This document shows, in pieces, positions 61,491 to 64,000 of a stretch of 64,000 nucleotides of DNA. Within the stretch, counting starts at the first letter, position 1. Each line of letters opens with the position of its first letter. Made by a program: the position numbers and the translations under genes. The stretch lies in assembly GCF_026241165.1 (NCBI RefSeq), contig NZ_JAPFQN010000013.1, positions 49,591-113,590 of the forward strand, written 5' to 3'. The notes beneath the pieces are model-generated. The model had not been told where the DNA came from and made no database searches. It saw only the letters and a program-made list of their open reading frames with translations. Source of the DNA: Mangrovivirga halotolerans (GTDB taxonomy: Bacteria > Bacteroidota > Bacteroidia > Cytophagales > Cyclobacteriaceae).

Positions 61491-62297
61491 ATGTTTATAG
61501 GAGCACTTATATCAGCTATTATTATTGGAGTAAGTCTGGGACTTATTGGAGGAGGGGGGTCAATCTTAACTGTACCTGTTTTCGTTTATATGTTAGGAAT
61601 TTCTCCAGTTATTGCTACGGCATATTCACTTTTTGTAGTTGGGTCGACAAGTTTGGTGGGATCAATCGCATTTATGAGAAAGGGCCTGGTTAATTATAAA
61701 ACAGCAATTGTCTTTGCTATACCTTCATTTATTTCAGTTTATTTAACCAGGATGTATATTATTCCTGCTATACCTGAAGAGATTTTTAGTATCGGTGACC
61801 TAGTTGTATCTAAAGATATAGCCATAATGGTCTTCTTTGCTTTTATTATGTTTGCAGCAGCAATATCGATGATAAAGAAAAAGAAAGGGCCTGATTCAAA
61901 AGATGAGGTACCTAACGAACTGAAATTTAACATACCTCTGATTGCACTTGAAGGTGCTTTCGTGGGCGTGCTTACAGGGATAGTAGGAGCAGGGGGAGGA
62001 TTTTTGATTATTCCTGCACTGGTTTTGTTTGCCCGATTACCCATGAAAATGGCAGTAGGAACGTCACTACTCATTATCTCAGCAAAATCGCTGATTGGTT
62101 TTATCGGTGATGTTCAAAATCAACCGATAGATTGGGAATTTTTATTAATGTTTACCGGTATATCAATAGTTGGTATTATTCTGGGAAGTATTTTATCGAA
62201 AAAGATTAGTGGAGAAAAACTTAAATCAGGATTTGGTTACTTTGTATTAATAATGGCCGTATATATAATTGTAAGTGAATTTATAAAAGCATCATAA
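61491..62297 (+). CDS. TauE/SafE-family sulfite/anion exporter
   Basis: 268 residues, about eight membrane segments. GLIGGGGSILTVPVFVYMLG in the first repeat and GIVGAGGGFLIIPALVLFAR in the second are the glycine-rich signature of the family, showing the two-fold repeat. It probably exports sulfite, thiosulfate or an organosulfonate. Its TAA overlaps the start ATG of the rhodanese gene by one base (TAATG), so the two are translationally coupled, which points to sulfur metabolism. Confidence 0.88.
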   Translation: MFIGALISAIIIGVSLGLIGGGGSILTVPVFVYMLGISPVIATAYSLFVVGSTSLVGSIAFMRKGLVNYKTAIVFAIPSFISVYLTRMYIIPAIPEEIFSIGDLVVSKDIAIMVFFAFIMFAAAISMIKKKKGPDSKDEVPNELKFNIPLIALEGAFVGVLTGIVGAGGGFLIIPALVLFARLPMKMAVGTSLLIISAKSLIGFIGDVQNQPIDWEFLLMFTGISIVGIILGSILSKKISGEKLKSGFGYFVLIMAVYIIVSEFIKAS

Positions 62298-62698
62298 TGA
62301 AACTAAATAGAAATATTGTATTAGTACTGATTCTTGTAGTTATCACATTAAATTCTTGTGGAGGTCAAACATCTGAAGAAGGTGATTATTCGAAAGTTTC
62401 TCCTGAGAAATTTAAAGAGTTAGTAAGTAAAGAGGATGTCCAGCTTGTTGATGTCAGAACAATGGAAGAATACAGAAACGGGCACATCAAGGGTGCAATA
62501 CTGGCAGATTATTTAAGTGGAGAATTTTCTGATTACAAACCAAAACTGGATAGACAAAAAACCGTTTATGTTTATTGTGCAGTTGGGGGAAGAAGTAAAA
62601 GAGCCGCTGAAGATCTTGAAAGATCAGGTTATACAGTGGTAGAATTAGAGGGTGGAATTAGAAATTGGACCAGTAAAGGTTTAGAATTAGAGAAATAG
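62297..62698 (+). CDS. Rhodanese-like lipoprotein
   Basis: 133 residues, lipobox LNSC21. One rhodanese domain: VQLVDVRTMEEYRNGHIKGA and the active loop YCAVGGRSKRAAEDL, with the catalytic Cys (sulfur carrier) in place. As a lipoprotein it faces the periplasm. It starts in the stop codon of the TauE gene and is 2 bases before the sterol desaturase gene, forming a three-gene unit. Confidence 0.88.
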   Translation: MKLNRNIVLVLILVVITLNSCGGQTSEEGDYSKVSPEKFKELVSKEDVQLVDVRTMEEYRNGHIKGAILADYLSGEFSDYKPKLDRQKTVYVYCAVGGRSKRAAEDLERSGYTVVELEGGIRNWTSKGLELEK

Positions 62699-62700
62699 AG

Positions 62701-63582
62701 TTGGAGAAGTATTTAGAAATAGTAAAAAATTCATATTCGGGATATGCTAATTATTTATGGGGTGAAATAACCAATCCCTCATGGCACAATTATTTTTATT
62801 GGCTGGTTGGCATATCTCTGTTCTTTTTTGTTTTAGAAGCATATAAGCCCTGGAATAAAAATCAAAAGTTATTTAGAAAAGATTTCTGGCTGGATTTTTT
62901 TTACATGTTCTTTAACTTCTTTCTGTTTTCGCTCATTATTTATAATGCAGCTAGTGATGTTGTAGTAAATTTCTTCAATGACATACTAGCCTCGGTCGGG
63001 ATAAAAAATGTTGTGGCTTTTGAAGTCATGACCTGGCCAATGTGGGCTCATTTACTCTTAGGTTTCTTAGTCAGGGATTTCGTTCAGTGGAATGTTCACA
63101 GACTTTTACATACAGTGCCTGCCTTATGGGAATTCCACAAGGTGCATCATTCTGTTGAAGAAATGGGCTTTGCCGCTCATTTAAGATACCATTGGATGGA
63201 GACAGTGGTTTACCGGACTATAGAGTATATCCCATTAGCATTAATCGGTATTGGTTTAAGAGACTTCTTTATAATTCACATATTCACATTGGCCGTGGGA
63301 CATTTTAACCACAGTAATATAAAGGTTAACCTTGGACCGGTAAGATATATATTAAATAATCCCCAAATGCATATTTGGCATCACGCTATGAATTTGCCAA
63401 AAGAACGTCGATTTGGGGTTAATTATGGAATCACTTTAAGCTTATGGGATTATTTATTTAAAACCGATTATATTCCTTACGAAGGAAAAGGTATTAAGCT
63501 TGGGTTCAATGGTATAAAAAGTTTCCCTAAATCCTTCACTAACCAAATATTATACGGTTTCAGAAAGAAAAGTCGGAATTGA
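62701..63582 (+). CDS. Fatty-acid hydroxylase/sterol desaturase family membrane protein
   Basis: 293 residues; the start is a TTG, as no ATG is near and the TTG lies 2 bases after the rhodanese stop with GAG before it. The di-iron histidine boxes are visible: HRLLH (near residue 138), HKVHH near 149 and HIWHHAM near 223. Four or more membrane segments surround them. Enzymes of this family hydroxylate or desaturate sterols, carotenoids or fatty acyl chains. It closes the TauE-rhodanese unit; the link to sulfur is unclear. Confidence 0.87.
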   Translation: MEKYLEIVKNSYSGYANYLWGEITNPSWHNYFYWLVGISLFFFVLEAYKPWNKNQKLFRKDFWLDFFYMFFNFFLFSLIIYNAASDVVVNFFNDILASVGIKNVVAFEVMTWPMWAHLLLGFLVRDFVQWNVHRLLHTVPALWEFHKVHHSVEEMGFAAHLRYHWMETVVYRTIEYIPLALIGIGLRDFFIIHIFTLAVGHFNHSNIKVNLGPVRYILNNPQMHIWHHAMNLPKERRFGVNYGITLSLWDYLFKTDYIPYEGKGIKLGFNGIKSFPKSFTNQILYGFRKKSRN

Positions 63583-63603
63583 CCAAATAATTATTAATAA
63601 AGC

Positions 63604-63634
63604 TTTGCGATTATAGATACTTTTCTTACCTTTG
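63604..63634 (+). promoter_or_regulatory. rRNA promoter P1
   Basis: TTTG at 63604-63607 and TACCTTTG at 63627-63634, 19 bases apart, match the Bacteroidota TTTG / TAnnTTTG pattern exactly. The box runs into CAATCCC, i.e. TTTGCAATCCC. Confidence 0.85.
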
Positions 63635-63770
63635 CAATCCCTTTCGGAAACAGACGGTGGAAGAGGGAGTAAGATTGAAGTGATGGAGACGAGTTTATTA
63701 GGAGGGAGATCGGGGTTAAGTTCCTGGTTTAGAGGCCGGGAGAGAAAAGAAAAAATAAACTTCCAAAAAG

Positions 63771-63803
63771 TTGTGTGGAAATGAAAAATATGTTTCAATT
63801 TTG
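63771..63803 (+). promoter_or_regulatory. Probable second rRNA promoter P2
   Basis: TTG at 63771 and CAATTTTG at 63796-63803 (one mismatch to TAnnTTTG), followed by CACTCCC. The end reads TTTTGCACTCCC, closely parallel to TTTGCAATCCC of P1, which supports a tandem promoter. Confidence 0.6.
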
Positions 63804-63890
63804 CACTCCCAAAACGGGAAAAGGGTACTTAAAAAGTTAAGTATTCACAATCGCTGAGATCCGGAAACGTCCGGGTATAGCAAGCGAAAA

Positions 63891-63902
63891 AGTTCTTTGA
63901 AT
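63891..63902 (+). promoter_or_regulatory. Possible boxA-like element in the rRNA leader
   Basis: AGTTCTTTGAAT lies about 90 bases before the 16S start, resembling the antitermination boxA of rRNA leaders. Upstream, CCGG..CCGG arms form a small hairpin near 63861. Confidence 0.4.
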
Positions 63903-63989
63903 AGATGTAGGCAAGATAGCAAACCGCTTAAGGAATTTCCTTAAGTCAATTTTTAGGGCCTGGGATACAACAAACATTTAAGAATAATT

Positions 63990-64000
63990 ACAATGGAGAG
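63990..64000 (+). rRNA. rrs: 16S ribosomal RNA, first bases only
   Basis: The last 11 bases, ACAATGGAGAG, align with the 5' end of 16S rRNA (E. coli AAATTGAAGAG, leading into TTTGATC). The gene runs off the right edge. The promoters and leader just upstream support the call. Confidence 0.85.

Overview
ORGANISM. The window looks like chromosomal DNA of a Bacteroidota bacterium, probably order Cytophagales. This is inferred from several things: low GC, a type B ribosomal protein L31, promoters with the Bacteroidota TAnnTTTG box (before rpmE2 and before the rRNA operon), many lipoproteins and barrel proteins, a Wzi/RemB-like outer-membrane protein, REC-PAS-kinase hybrids, WG repeats and RHS-type remnants. 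No genus can be named from the sequence alone. LAYOUT. 1-5.1 kb (minus strand): the 5' end of a ComM/YifB ATPase gene, gmhA (heptose synthesis), a small membrane protein, an MsbA-type ABC exporter and a Wzi/RemB-like barrel. 5.2-16.7 kb (plus): rpmE2, two sensor kinases, then a tight run of a GlmU-like nucleotidyltransferase, holB, hemC, two cyclophilins, an RmlD-like reductase and a sodium:alanine symporter. 16.7-19.9 kb (minus): a small STAS-like protein and a large WG-repeat protein. 20.0-24.9 kb: an accessory region starting at tRNA-Pro(GGG). 24.9-31.4 kb: a secreted protein with a patatin lipase, a MOSC protein, a cupredoxin-like lipoprotein, and a beta-helix/diheme cytochrome pair. 31.5-44.7 kb: formate-THF ligase, a GH5 glycosidase, DUF502, a GAF/PAS sensor, a redoxin, a hydrolase, an MscS channel, a formylglycine-generating-enzyme-like lipoprotein and a dienelactone hydrolase. 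44.7-52.6 kb: pbpC with a giant alpha-2-macroglobulin lipoprotein. 52.9-63.6 kb: glutamate dehydrogenase, a YpfJ-like metalloprotease and many small single genes. 63.6-64 kb: tandem rRNA promoters, the leader, and the first bases of 16S rRNA. THE UNUSUAL REGION. Immediately after tRNA-Pro comes a 641-bp block packed with hairpins (20101-20741). It is repeated almost perfectly 3.2 kb downstream (23299-23939), and the second copy begins with a tRNA-Pro 3'-end fragment. Between and after the copies lie an orphan RHS-protein tail, small membrane or lipoprotein genes resembling immunity genes, a decayed reading frame overlapping a lipoprotein gene, a 5'-truncated XRE regulator, and diverged copies of the same repeat family. 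No integrase, transposase or reverse transcriptase gene is visible. The best reading is a repeat-bounded junkyard or cassette array of toxin-tip/immunity modules next to a tRNA, mobilised or duplicated through the structured repeats. This is inference. The rest of the window is ordinary housekeeping and envelope biology.
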